Made by a program: the position numbers and the translations under genes. Shown here piece by piece: positions 9,777 to 18,473 of a DNA stretch of 60,807 nt (positions are counted from its first letter, which is position 1; each line of letters opens with the position of its first letter). Origin of the DNA: Chromobacterium alkanivorans (GTDB lineage Bacteria; Pseudomonadota; Gammaproteobacteria; Burkholderiales; Chromobacteriaceae); contig NZ_JAFHKL010000021.1 in assembly GCF_016937655.1 (NCBI RefSeq), forward strand, positions 1 to 60,807, written 5' to 3'. Below the pieces are notes generated by a model, which saw only the letters and a list, made by a program, of their open reading frames with translations, made no database searches and was not told the DNA's origin.

Positions 9777-10937
9777 CTATAGCCCCAAATAAGACAGCGG
9801 CAAACGCCAGTCCAGACCGTGTCGCCAGGCGTAGTACAGCCACAAGCCCACGGCGGTATACAGCAGCGGCAGCAGGTTGTAAGCCAGCAGTTCCAGCCAG
9901 GAACGCAGTTCCGACTCCCCGCTCGCTTGCCGGATCGCCTTGGGGAAGCGGCCCTCGTAGCTCAACAGCAGCGAGGCGTAATGGCCCAGGCCCCAGATCA
10001 CGAACACCGGCGTCAACGCCAGGCGTAGCCACAAAAAGCTGCGCCCCAGATCGAAACCGCCCGGCAGGCTCAGCCGCGACACCGTCCACATGCTGGTCAA
10101 GGGGTTGGGCCACTTGCTGCGCAGCCGCTTCGGCGCCGGCACCGCGTCCGCGCCGTCCTCCATGAAGCGGCGAATATATTCCCAGAACGACAGCAAATGC
10201 TGGTAGTCCCGGCTCGGCAAGCCCAGGAAGGCGCCATCCACGCCAAAATCCCGATAAGGATTTTCGTTTTCTTCCGTCTTAACCGCCAATACCAGCATGC
10301 CGCCTATACCCTCATGATTCGGCATATTTTTTGGCAAAATGGCGTCAACTTCCTCCCAGTCATAAGCTTTGACCCCGCCCAAAAAACCAGGTCGCAACAA
10401 ATAGACTTTGCGCGTTTCTCTATTGAATCGCACCATCAATCGGCGCACAGTAAAAGCCTCTAAACGCCAAGCCTTTATTAAATAACGAAAAAAAACAAAA
10501 TACAACAATGGAACAACGACACTAAATGCTACCAAAGGAAAAATCAAACTAGAGAGAGAAACGACCTCTCCACTCTCATCAAGTCCTGTTACAGCTTGCC
10601 GCAAAATAAAAACCAAAAAATCAACTCCACCTATAAGATAAAGACAAACTACTCCCATAAGTAAAGTGATCAAACCTCGTTTATCATCGTTGTAAGTACA
10701 AACATCCAAGTAAGCCTTTGTCTTACGGTAGATAGATCCATTGTCATCCACCACCTCTGAACGGCTTTCATGGATATCCGACTCTTTCGCCGTCCGCAAA
10801 TGCCCTAGGCCTTGAGCGAACAGTTTTTTCTCATGTTTTTTTTCACGCTCGGCATTCTTCTTTTGTTGCTCATCCCATATCGATCCAGGTTTGTAGCGCT
10901 TGTGGTCCAAGACCACCATCCATTCCATCAGATACAT
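9777..10937 (-). CDS. DUF6708-like membrane protein, copy B (candidate immunity or effector accessory)
   Basis: The 386-residue paralogue of copy A has the same plan: charged N-terminus, two hydrophobic segments (about 90-112 and 130-155), the RKVYLLRPGFLGGVKAYDW signature and a hydrophobic C-terminal third. Its ATG lies one base after the stop of the VasX-like effector gene and has a strong GGAGG site inside that gene's end, so the two are very likely co-translated. Such tight coupling is typical of toxin-immunity pairs, and VasX-type toxins are neutralised by membrane immunity proteins. Its N-terminal half is AT-richer than the surrounding operon. An adaptor or chaperone role cannot be excluded. 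Confidence 0.8.
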   Translation of the reverse strand: MYLMEWMVVLDHKRYKPGSIWDEQQKKNAEREKKHEKKLFAQGLGHLRTAKESDIHESRSEVVDDNGSIYRKTKAYLDVCTYNDDKRGLITLLMGVVCLYLIGGVDFLVFILRQAVTGLDESGEVVSLSSLIFPLVAFSVVVPLLYFVFFRYLIKAWRLEAFTVRRLMVRFNRETRKVYLLRPGFLGGVKAYDWEEVDAILPKNMPNHEGIGGMLVLAVKTEENENPYRDFGVDGAFLGLPSRDYQHLLSFWEYIRRFMEDGADAVPAPKRLRSKWPNPLTSMWTVSRLSLPGGFDLGRSFLWLRLALTPVFVIWGLGHYASLLLSYEGRFPKAIRQASGESELRSWLELLAYNLLPLLYTAVGLWLYYAWRHGLDWRLPLSYLGL

Positions 10938-10938
10938 C

Positions 10939-13506
10939 TCACTTTACCTCCAAGACGGCAGCATCCAAAGCCGCACCCTCTTCCACCGCGCTACCAAAAC
11001 CCGCGGCCTTTCTATCCTTGCGCAGGCAGGATTTGTCACACCAGCTTTCCAACGCATTATCGCTAAACAACCAGATCGCCACAGTCAAACCTATGCCTAC
11101 CACAGTGAATAAACGTGCGCCACGCAGTAGCAATAAGGCAATACGCTCCCCTGCCGCAAATTTGCTGACATTAAGCATCCCTTGCAATAAAGTCCGACCA
11201 AAATCACTTGTTGCACGTTTGAGCAACCACTCCAAAAATGGCCCAGAGGCTCCTAAGGCAATTCCGACACCAACCACGGCTCCAGAAGTGGAGACAATAC
11301 CTCTAAGGAAATACACGGTTGCCAAATTAATATTTTTGGACTTTGCATCGTTAGCATTATCAAAGTCTACAATCGCACCAATTACACCCGCCACCGTACC
11401 CAAGCCGCCGGAAGCCAGCTTCAAGGCGCCGACGCCCACCTTGCTACCGCTGATCAGCGCCGGGTTGCGGCTCTCGCCTATCTTCTCGCAGACGCTGCCG
11501 GTCAGCTCCAGCATCACCGCGCCCAGGCCCAAGGCGGCCGCAGTCAGCTCCCAGGCCTCGCGCTGCGCCGGCTTTTCCCCCAGCTTGCCGGCCTTCATCA
11601 TCACATTCATCATTTCCAGCATCGCCACCACCGAGCCGAAACGCAGGCCGTTCATGCTGTTGGATTTGCTGGCCGCGGTCAGCAGCTTATTGATCTGATT
11701 GCGCTGGGCCTTGGCCGCCGCCACGCTCTTGGCATCGAAGGCGTTGGGATTGGGGTAGGCCGCCGCCAGATCCTTGTTCATGATCTTGCCCAGCGACAGC
11801 GACAGCAGCCGGTGGACCACGCCGGCGCGCAGCACCTGCTTGTCCAGCAGCTTGCCGCCCGGCATCCGCGCCAGCCCGGCGTGGCCCAGTTGCAACAGCA
11901 GCAGGTTGACGCCGCCCAGGTGGGCGGTGCTGACGCCGCTGACATGGGCGACGGTTTCCAGCTTCTCGGCCAGGTCCTTGACCTTGGACCAGACATCGCT
12001 GATGCCCTTGCCGGCCTCCTGTATTTTTTCATACGGGGACAGCGCGTCGCTGAGCCCGCCTTTCGCCACATAGGCCTCGGTCGCGGTCTTATAGTTCAGC
12101 ATTGCGGCTTTGAACACCATCGCGCTGGGCTTCAGGTCTTTTTGCTCGACCTGCTTGATCAGCCATTCCTGACCAATGTCGCAGCTATTGAGGCCGTGCA
12201 CGCAAAAACCGACCTGCCCGGCGAAAGCGACGCCGCTCTCAAAGTGCTGGTCATCGTAAAACCCCAGGGTGTCGTGCAATAGCGGCGCGTTCAGCCACTG
12301 CATCAAGTCTTGCGCCCGCTCCTGGTTTTTCTGGTCGCAAACGTCGCCCAGCGCCTCGAAGCTCTTGAGCACCGCGTTGTAGGACGACTTGGGCCACAAA
12401 CGCTTGCCATATTTCTCCCAAGCACCATCCCCTATACCCTTGGCGTACTTGCGCCGCCATTCCTGCTTTTTGCTTTCGTACTCTTCCCGGTTCTTGTAGA
12501 TACTGTCATACGGGATGCCTCTCAAATCTGGAGCCCGGAACTTTGGGTTGTTTTTCGCCTCCTTGGCCAAGTCATCCAGGGCCACCCCCAGTTTGGGTTC
12601 GCGCCGACTGATGGCGCCGTTGCGCACCTGCTCCTCCGCAGCGTTGACCGAGCGGATGATGGCCATCAGTTGCTCGTTCTTGTAATTGGCGAACACGGTG
12701 CTCTCCGCCGCCATCACCGTGCAGAGCCGGGCGATGGACAGATTGCGCCAGCTGTTCAGTTCCTGGGCCAGACCCAGCGGGTCGTGCAGGACGATGGCCA
12801 TGCCCTTTTTATTGAGCAGTTCCACGCCCAGGTTTTTCAGCCGCCCGGTATAGGGGTAAGGCTCATTCTTGACCAGCTTGGCTTCCGCGCCGAAGAAGGG
12901 GTGCATGTGGTTGTTGAAGCGCGGGGCCAGCTTGCGCTCGCCGCCTTCGATGGAGCGGAATTCCACCACCTTGGAGCGCAGGTCGCCCGGCTGCAGCGCA
13001 TGCGGCTGCGTCACGGCCTTGGCCTGGAATTTTTGCAGCTTGTTATGCAGCTTGCTGTCGGATTCGATCTTGCTCAGCGCGGCCTTGGACAGCGGGTCCG
13101 GCAGGAACAGCACGCGGAATTCGCTGACATCCTGCGCTTTCTCGATGGAGATCATCGAGGCGTTGATGTCGTCGCCCTTGGTGGTGCAGGTAAACGGCGG
13201 GGGCTGCACCGCGTCGCCCAAGGCGATTCTGGCGATGTAGCCCTGGTGATTGACCGCCCAGGCGCTCTCCCATTTGAGTTTGCCCGAACGCTTGGTCATC
13301 ACATACAGATAACCTTGGCGCAGCATGCGGACGGTGTAGGCGGCGGTGCGCAGCTTCTTGTCCGCCACGCCCTGGCCCAGGGTGCCGCTGAGTTCCGGAA
13401 ACTCGGCGTGCCCTTCCTCGCTCGCCGCCACCGCATAGCGCAGCGGCAGCAGCATCAGCCCGGTCTTGCCGCAAAATTTGTTACCGCAGGGGGTTTTAGT
13501 GCTCAC
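10939..13506 (-). CDS. VasX-like (BTH_I2691-type) T6SS pore-forming effector
   Basis: The protein is about 855 residues from a GTG start at 13506 (MSTKTPCGNKFCGKTGLMLL...), or 868 from a TTG at 13545. I prefer the GTG because TGGA lies nine bases upstream and the family usually opens near this motif. The N-terminal part (RYAVAAS, YTVRMLRQGYLYV, WAVNHQGYIARI) matches the VasX N-terminal region-like domain of delivered effectors. The C-terminal 215 residues hold about four hydrophobic segments (roughly 651-669, 681-713, 731-758, 790-815), as expected of a membrane-depolarising toxin. It lies downstream of vgrG copy 1 and a DUF4123 adaptor, so it is presumably loaded on that spike. The membrane-spanning 3' part is AT-richer than the 5' part. 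Confidence 0.85.
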   Translation of the reverse strand: MSTKTPCGNKFCGKTGLMLLPLRYAVAASEEGHAEFPELSGTLGQGVADKKLRTAAYTVRMLRQGYLYVMTKRSGKLKWESAWAVNHQGYIARIALGDAVQPPPFTCTTKGDDINASMISIEKAQDVSEFRVLFLPDPLSKAALSKIESDSKLHNKLQKFQAKAVTQPHALQPGDLRSKVVEFRSIEGGERKLAPRFNNHMHPFFGAEAKLVKNEPYPYTGRLKNLGVELLNKKGMAIVLHDPLGLAQELNSWRNLSIARLCTVMAAESTVFANYKNEQLMAIIRSVNAAEEQVRNGAISRREPKLGVALDDLAKEAKNNPKFRAPDLRGIPYDSIYKNREEYESKKQEWRRKYAKGIGDGAWEKYGKRLWPKSSYNAVLKSFEALGDVCDQKNQERAQDLMQWLNAPLLHDTLGFYDDQHFESGVAFAGQVGFCVHGLNSCDIGQEWLIKQVEQKDLKPSAMVFKAAMLNYKTATEAYVAKGGLSDALSPYEKIQEAGKGISDVWSKVKDLAEKLETVAHVSGVSTAHLGGVNLLLLQLGHAGLARMPGGKLLDKQVLRAGVVHRLLSLSLGKIMNKDLAAAYPNPNAFDAKSVAAAKAQRNQINKLLTAASKSNSMNGLRFGSVVAMLEMMNVMMKAGKLGEKPAQREAWELTAAALGLGAVMLELTGSVCEKIGESRNPALISGSKVGVGALKLASGGLGTVAGVIGAIVDFDNANDAKSKNINLATVYFLRGIVSTSGAVVGVGIALGASGPFLEWLLKRATSDFGRTLLQGMLNVSKFAAGERIALLLLRGARLFTVVGIGLTVAIWLFSDNALESWCDKSCLRKDRKAAGFGSAVEEGAALDAAVLEVK

Positions 13507-13585
13507 TTGATTGATTCCAGGTTTTCCGACGCTGCCTTGCGCCAACTTGCCTCAGGCCTTAAACCGACGATATTGGCCGCCGACA

Positions 13586-14500
13586 TCACGCAAACGGCTG
13601 CTGCCTTGCTTTGTTCCAAAACTCCGCGCCGGCGAACAGCAGCCACTCCGTCAACGCCGGGGCTCTGTCTTGCCGGTACTGCTCCAGCTCCGCCGCCACG
13701 TCCGGATAGCGCTCTTCGCAGTCCCTTCCCAACAACCACCACAGCGCGACGCAGCCCGCGGCTTCATCCTCGGTGTCCACCCAGGGCAAGGCCGCGGCTT
13801 CGCGCAGCCAGCTCAGCGCGAGCGGGAAGTCCGGCCACTGCGCCGTCACCGTGTCGGGGTGCAGTTCGCTCAAACCCGCCACCGTGCGCAACAGCTTGTG
13901 GTAATGCGCGGCCCAGTCCAGCCGCGCCCAGTGCTCGGCGCGCAGCGACACCGCGCTGGCGCGGCCCTTGGCTTCGTCTATCGCCATATGCCGATACGCG
14001 GCCGGATGGGCCGGATAGCACCAATGATCGATAGGCCCCAGCAACTGATTCTTGTCCTCGCCGCTCAGGCTCTGGTCCAACAGGCTCGTAATCCTGGGGT
14101 CGTAGTAACGCAGATGATGTTGCCGTCCATCGGGATGCGGCTGGGCAAACAGGCGCTTCAAATGCCTAGCCACCTGCTCCGCCGGCTGCGCGGACCGAAG
14201 CCAGGCGCTGACCATGACGGCGCCGCCCTTGCGCAGCGAGTCGCCGATGTCGTCGGTCCCCCGACTTAGCCAGGCCTGGCGCTCCTCCGGTCCAAAGTCC
14301 ACGGTTTGCGCCAGGTCTATCAGCAGCGGCGCCTGTTCCGGCGCATGGGCAAAAAACGCGTCGTTCAACACCGTGACCGCGGGCTCCGGAAAACAGGCCG
14401 CCAACTGCTCCGACGCCAGCGGGTCGCCCAGAGTCCGGTCCAACAGCAGATACCAGCCTTCCGGCGCATCCGCCTGCAAAATTTCATGCAAAGCCTGCAT
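13586..14500 (-). CDS. DUF4123 effector-loading adaptor (Tap/TEC type)
   Basis: The 304-residue protein has the DUF4123 pattern. It has an N-terminal ILQADAPEGWYLLLDRTLGD stretch, then AAPLLIDL-like and GDSLRKGGAVMVSAWLRS segments, and RYYDPRITSLLDQSL. In this family the adaptor binds a cognate effector and loads it onto the C-terminal end of a VgrG. Gene order supports the match, because vgrG copy 1 is 30 bp upstream and the VasX-like effector is immediately downstream. It likely acts in the cytoplasm and is not itself secreted. Confidence 0.9.
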   Translation of the reverse strand: MQALHEILQADAPEGWYLLLDRTLGDPLASEQLAACFPEPAVTVLNDAFFAHAPEQAPLLIDLAQTVDFGPEERQAWLSRGTDDIGDSLRKGGAVMVSAWLRSAQPAEQVARHLKRLFAQPHPDGRQHHLRYYDPRITSLLDQSLSGEDKNQLLGPIDHWCYPAHPAAYRHMAIDEAKGRASAVSLRAEHWARLDWAAHYHKLLRTVAGLSELHPDTVTAQWPDFPLALSWLREAAALPWVDTEDEAAGCVALWWLLGRDCEERYPDVAAELEQYRQDRAPALTEWLLFAGAEFWNKARQQPFA

Positions 14501-14530
14501 AGTTCCAATCTCTCATCCTGGCCGCAACGC

Positions 14531-17152
14531 TCAATCCGGATACGGCGCGCTCGCCGCGCCGGCGTGCGCGGCGTCCGCTGCCTGGTAGTTGCAGGGTTGC
14601 GGAGGTTTGAACGAAGGGGTGGGCAGACTGGTGCTGGCCGGCCCGCTCCAATCGTGGCTTCCGCCCTTGAAGCTGACCGTACCCGGCGCATGCAGCTCTA
14701 TCTTGCCGTCCTTGATCCGCACATAAGCGCCGCCGCTGGTCAGCAGAATCTCCTTCTTGCCGTTCCACAGTTGCTGGCCCTTGATAGCGGTGATCTTGAC
14801 GTCCTGGTCGCCGGTGACTTCTATGCTGTCGCTCTGCGCCTGCAGCTGCACCTTGCCCTTGGCGGCAATCAGCTTCAGCGCAATCTGGTCCTTGACCCCG
14901 GTGACGAACAGGCTGATGTGCTGGCCCACGTTATGGAGCCAGCGTCGGCCGCTGGTCTGGTTGGTGTCGCGCTGCGCCACCAGATCCAGGTTGGTGCCCG
15001 CCGCCAGAGTCTGGCTTTGCTGGCTCAGGCTGGCGATGCCGGCCGGGGCGGACAGCACAATCAAGGGCTGCTGGCCGGCTTGGTCTTTTGCGGTCTTGCC
15101 GTCTTTGTCGGTGTTGGAGCCGGCTTCCCAGGCTTTCAGCGCGGCGGCCTGATGTTGCAGGTGGCCTTCGGTTTTCTTGGCGGCTTTGGCGTTGTCCGGG
15201 CCAATTTCTTCCGGACCGGTTTCCATGGTGTCGGCCTGCTGGCCGGTGGCGGTGTCGCCCAGGCTCTGGCTCAGACCCAAGGCCGCGTCCAGCTGGCTTT
15301 GCGCCTGTTCGCGCGCCAGTTGCTTGCCGGAAGCGCTGTTCTGCGCTTCGGTGCTCAGCAGCAGGCCGTGGCCGGCGCGGATGGCGCCGTGGCTGTCTGT
15401 CCGCAGTTCGAAGCCGTCGCCGCGCGCTTCGGCCTTGCCGTTGCTGCGCGGGTGGGTCAGGAAGCCCTGGTTGAGCTGGGTTTTGCCGGGTTCGGAACTG
15501 AGTTTGGCTCTGACTTCGCCCGGGGTGTCGTCGAACAGCAGTTCGTTGTACTGGCCGCCCTGGTGTTCCTTGGATTTGATGCCGGACAGGGTTTTATTCG
15601 CCGGCAGCGCGCCGGCGCCGCTGAAGTCCGGCGTCGGGTGGCTGCCGTTGTAGAGCACGCCGGTGATCACCGGGCGGTCGATATCGCCTTCGATGAAGTC
15701 GACCAGCACTTCCTGGCCGATGCGCGGGATGAATTGGTGGCCCCAGCCGGCGCCGGCGCTGGGCATCACCACGCGCAGCCAGCAGGAGGATTTGTCGTCC
15801 ATGCCCGCGCCTATGCTGGGGTGTTCGTCCATCCGTTGCCAGTGGAACTGCACCTTGATGCGGCCGTGCTGATCGGTGTGGACTTCCTCTCCTTGGGGGC
15901 CGACCACGGTGGCGGTCTGCACGCCGCGAGACTTGGGCTTGGCCAGTTCGGTGTGGGCATAGGCCGGGGTCAGCGGCACGCCGCGACGTTGGGCGTCGAA
16001 GTCGGCGCGGAAGGGTTGTGCGTCTTTTTTCTCACCCGCCAATGCTTTGAGGTCAGCCGGCAGGTTGTTGCGCGCGCTTAAGCTTTGGCGGGTGACGACG
16101 AATTCGCGCTGTTCGCTGCTGTCGCCGTCGTGGGCCGGGTGCTCGTCCAGGCGAAACCACTGGCCGGCGGCCAGGCCGCGCACGCTGCCGCCGCCGCTGA
16201 ATTGTTTGGCGTTCAGATCATGCGCTTGCTGGCGCAGCTGGGCGTAGTGGCTGAGCTGGTCGGCGTCGCCGGCGTAGTACAGCGATTGTGGGTCGTAGTC
16301 GTGCAAGGAGGATTGCAGCGCCTTGCCGTTCTGGCCCTGGTCGATGCGGCTGTCGTCGCCGCTGTGCTGGGTGCTGACGGGCTGGTAGTCGAAGCTGGCC
16401 AGCGCCACCGCGCCGGGGACGATCTGGCGCTGGGCGTTCCACTCGGTCAGGCCGTCTTCGGCCTCGGTGGCGTCGCTGCGGTGGAAGCGCACCCGCTCGA
16501 CGCCGGCCGGCGGCAGGCTATAGGGGTCGTCGAAGGCGACCAACTGCACTTGTGGTACCTCGCCATCGAGGTGATCGAAGCGCCAGGCATAGCCCTCTTC
16601 GTGCAGCAGCCTCACGATGAAGTCGTAATCGGATTCGCGGTATTGCAGACAGTAGCTGCGCGGCGTTGCCGCGCCGGTCTTGAAGTCCAGCGTCTGGACG
16701 CGGGCGAACACCGGGTTGGCTTGCTGATGCTCGGCCAGGATCTGTTTGACGATGTCCGGCACCGTCAGGTCCTGGAACACCCGCGAGCTGACGCGATGCC
16801 GCAGCAGCGCGAACGGCGGCTCTATGGTCAGCTGGTAGCGGCTGAAGCCGCCGTCCGAGCCCAGGCTTTCCACTTTCGATACCACGCCGCAACGCAGGCT
16901 CTCCGCGCCGGCGGCGTCGAGGATGCCGAGCCGGGCCGGCAGGCCGAGCAGGGTCTTGAGTTCGATCGCGCCGTCCGGTGACAGACAGGTGAGCTGGTAG
17001 GCGTAAGGCCGGGACACGCCTTCTTCGCCGGCCAGGCTGAGGGGCAGCAATTGCTCGGCCGCCACGCTGCCGTCGCCCAGGCTGAGGGTGAGCAGGCGCT
17101 GGTCCTGGTTGAAGGCGGAGGCGAAGCTGGCGAGCAGGGTGCTGAGGTCCAT
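14531..17152 (-). CDS. vgrG: VgrG spike protein, copy 1
   Basis: The 873-residue VgrG has a gp27-like base (about 1-400), a gp5/OB region around 410-480 (HTDQHGRIKVQFHW, then WLRVVMPSAGAGWGHQFIPRIGQEVLVDFIEGD) and a DUF2345 beta-helix part (about 640-800). Residues 1-779 are nearly identical to copy 2 at 29796-32813; by eye I count about 16 differences. After residue 780 they diverge, and this copy has only a short Pro/Ala-rich tail. It is followed by the DUF4123 adaptor and VasX-like effector, its presumed cargo. The DNA forms a long inverted repeat with copy 2. Confidence 0.97.
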   Translation of the reverse strand: MDLSTLLASFASAFNQDQRLLTLSLGDGSVAAEQLLPLSLAGEEGVSRPYAYQLTCLSPDGAIELKTLLGLPARLGILDAAGAESLRCGVVSKVESLGSDGGFSRYQLTIEPPFALLRHRVSSRVFQDLTVPDIVKQILAEHQQANPVFARVQTLDFKTGAATPRSYCLQYRESDYDFIVRLLHEEGYAWRFDHLDGEVPQVQLVAFDDPYSLPPAGVERVRFHRSDATEAEDGLTEWNAQRQIVPGAVALASFDYQPVSTQHSGDDSRIDQGQNGKALQSSLHDYDPQSLYYAGDADQLSHYAQLRQQAHDLNAKQFSGGGSVRGLAAGQWFRLDEHPAHDGDSSEQREFVVTRQSLSARNNLPADLKALAGEKKDAQPFRADFDAQRRGVPLTPAYAHTELAKPKSRGVQTATVVGPQGEEVHTDQHGRIKVQFHWQRMDEHPSIGAGMDDKSSCWLRVVMPSAGAGWGHQFIPRIGQEVLVDFIEGDIDRPVITGVLYNGSHPTPDFSGAGALPANKTLSGIKSKEHQGGQYNELLFDDTPGEVRAKLSSEPGKTQLNQGFLTHPRSNGKAEARGDGFELRTDSHGAIRAGHGLLLSTEAQNSASGKQLAREQAQSQLDAALGLSQSLGDTATGQQADTMETGPEEIGPDNAKAAKKTEGHLQHQAAALKAWEAGSNTDKDGKTAKDQAGQQPLIVLSAPAGIASLSQQSQTLAAGTNLDLVAQRDTNQTSGRRWLHNVGQHISLFVTGVKDQIALKLIAAKGKVQLQAQSDSIEVTGDQDVKITAIKGQQLWNGKKEILLTSGGAYVRIKDGKIELHAPGTVSFKGGSHDWSGPASTSLPTPSFKPPQPCNYQAADAAHAGAASAPYPD

Positions 17153-17194
17153 GGCGTTAACCTAATTCAAATCGACTGCGCAATTGGCGAGTCC

Positions 17195-17232
17195 TTAAGC
17201 AAACCCCGCGCTGCCACACCGGGTTTGCTTAA
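17195..17232 (-). other. Long-stem hairpin between the OmpA-like gene and vgrG copy 1
   Basis: The arms TTAAGCAAACCC and GGGTTTGCTTAA are perfectly complementary across 12 bp, with a 14-base loop. There is no T-tract on either strand, so it is not a clear intrinsic terminator. It may be an mRNA-stabilising or attenuating structure that sets vgrG expression relative to the upstream genes. Confidence 0.5.
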
Positions 17233-17285
17233 ACACCCGAAAACGCCCGGCGGCCCGCTGACGCGGGGCGGCCAGGCGCCGGAAT

Positions 17286-17720
17286 TCAGTTGGCGATCAG
17301 ACGCACCGCGTGCAGCTGGCGCTCGGTGTCGTAACGCACGGTGATTTTATTGGCCGGCACGCCGGCGTCGGTCAGGAACTGCTTGACGGCGATGGCGCGG
17401 GTTTGCGCGGCGGCGCGGGCGTTGCCGATGTCGCCGCGGTAGCAGTGGCCGCGCACCAGGATGGATTTGGCGGTCTTGAGCTTGGGCAGCAGCAATTGCA
17501 ATTGAGCCTCGCCCACCGGGGACAGTTTGGGGCTCATTTTTTCAAACGGGATCAGGTTGGGGTCTATGGCCATATTGGCGGCCACGGCCTTGTCCAGCGC
17601 GGCCTTTTCTTCCGCCGCCTTGATCACGGCGGGGTCGTTGGAGGCTTGTTGAGCGTTAGGATTGGTCTTGCAGCCCACCAGCGACAAGGCGAGCGCGGCG
17701 ACCATCAGCAAACGTTTCAT
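17286..17720 (-). CDS. OmpA-like lipoprotein of the T6SS cluster
   Basis: The 144-residue protein starts at the ATG at 17720, which has a GGGAAG site upstream. A start 12 codons earlier would spoil the signal peptide. The N-terminus MKRLLMVAALALSLVGCKT is a lipoprotein signal with lipobox LVGC. The rest resembles an OmpA C-terminal fold (ILVRGHCYRGD, NARAAAQTRAIAVKQFL, AGVPANKITV), which in the family binds peptidoglycan. TssL in this cluster lacks an OmpA extension, so this protein may supply the peptidoglycan anchor (TagL-like role). That is inference. It lies between hcp and vgrG, an unusual place for an envelope component. Confidence 0.82.
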   Translation of the reverse strand: MKRLLMVAALALSLVGCKTNPNAQQASNDPAVIKAAEEKAALDKAVAANMAIDPNLIPFEKMSPKLSPVGEAQLQLLLPKLKTAKSILVRGHCYRGDIGNARAAAQTRAIAVKQFLTDAGVPANKITVRYDTERQLHAVRLIAN

Positions 17721-17812
17721 AGCATTACTTCCCGGATTGACTTTAAACATGGGCAAAGAACAGCCGGGAAACCGCTGCGCCGGGCCGGCGCGCGGCAGTT
17801 TCCCGGATGCCT

Positions 17813-17838
17813 AAAACCCGCCCGGAAGACGGGCGGGT
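17813..17838 (-). terminator. Intrinsic terminator downstream of hcp
   Basis: An 8-bp perfect GC stem (ACCCGCCC / GGGCGGGT) is followed on the minus strand by a short T-run (GTTTTAG). It sits 25 bp past the hcp stop and probably ends a large share of hcp transcripts. Confidence 0.7.
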
Positions 17839-17862
17839 CAGCTTTACAGCACCGCTAGGGAA

Positions 17863-18360
17863 TTAGGCGATCGCCTTGTTGGCGGTCAGGTCCCAACCGG
17901 AGCTGACGTTGCCGCTGGTGCCGCCACCTTCGCGCTTCTGCTGGGTGTAGGTCCACTTGATCTTGCCGTAAGTGAAGCTCACTTTTTCGCTGGGGAAGCC
18001 GCTGTCGTTGGCGGAACCGTGCGGCTCAACCTTGGCGATCAGGACTTGTTCCATCTTGATCTCCATGTACTTCACCTTGTCGCCACCGGCACGGCACAGT
18101 TCGATGGTGATTTCCTTGATGTGCTGGCCCTTGCAGCAGGCTTCGTAAATCTTCGGGCTGGCTTTGTCCAGGAAGTGGGTGATTTCGTAAGCGCCGTGGT
18201 TCACGCGCTCGGCGGTGGCGCCGCCGGCGGAGCTGGCAGTGGCTTGCGCCGGCTGTTCCAGCTTGTGGGCAAAGGATTGGATCTCGATCCAGTCGGCGTG
18301 CTTCTCGTCGCTGCTTTCGCCAGGAATACCGTCAATTTTCAGGAATGCATCAAAAGCCAT
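17863..18360 (-). CDS. hcp: Hcp (TssD), T6SS tail-tube protein
   Basis: The 165-residue protein has the Hcp1-type sequence, opening MAFDAFLKIDGIPGESSDEKH and ending with the typical WTYTQQK...GWDLTANK region. Hexameric Hcp rings stack into the tube that is expelled with the VgrG spike. An AAGGAG site lies seven bases before the ATG. Hairpins that look like terminators flank it on both sides, so hcp may be partly insulated from the operon, fitting its need for far more protein than its neighbours. Confidence 0.97.
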   Translation of the reverse strand: MAFDAFLKIDGIPGESSDEKHADWIEIQSFAHKLEQPAQATASSAGGATAERVNHGAYEITHFLDKASPKIYEACCKGQHIKEITIELCRAGGDKVKYMEIKMEQVLIAKVEPHGSANDSGFPSEKVSFTYGKIKWTYTQQKREGGGTSGNVSSGWDLTANKAIA

Positions 18361-18383
18361 TTACTTCTCCTTAAACAAAGGTC

Positions 18384-18406
18384 AAAAATCGGAGGGCGCT
18401 CCCTCC
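18384..18406 (-). terminator. Hairpin plus T-run between tssC and hcp
   Basis: The stem GGAGGG / CCCTCC with a 4-base loop is followed on the minus strand by GATTTTT. It looks like a weak intrinsic terminator or attenuator upstream of hcp. It could also be a 5' stabilising hairpin of a processed hcp transcript. Confidence 0.55.
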
Positions 18407-18473
18407 CATTCCAAAAGACGCCCGCCTCCGCCGCCGCGCCGGAACGCGGCGGGCAAACGCGGACTCTCCAGCT

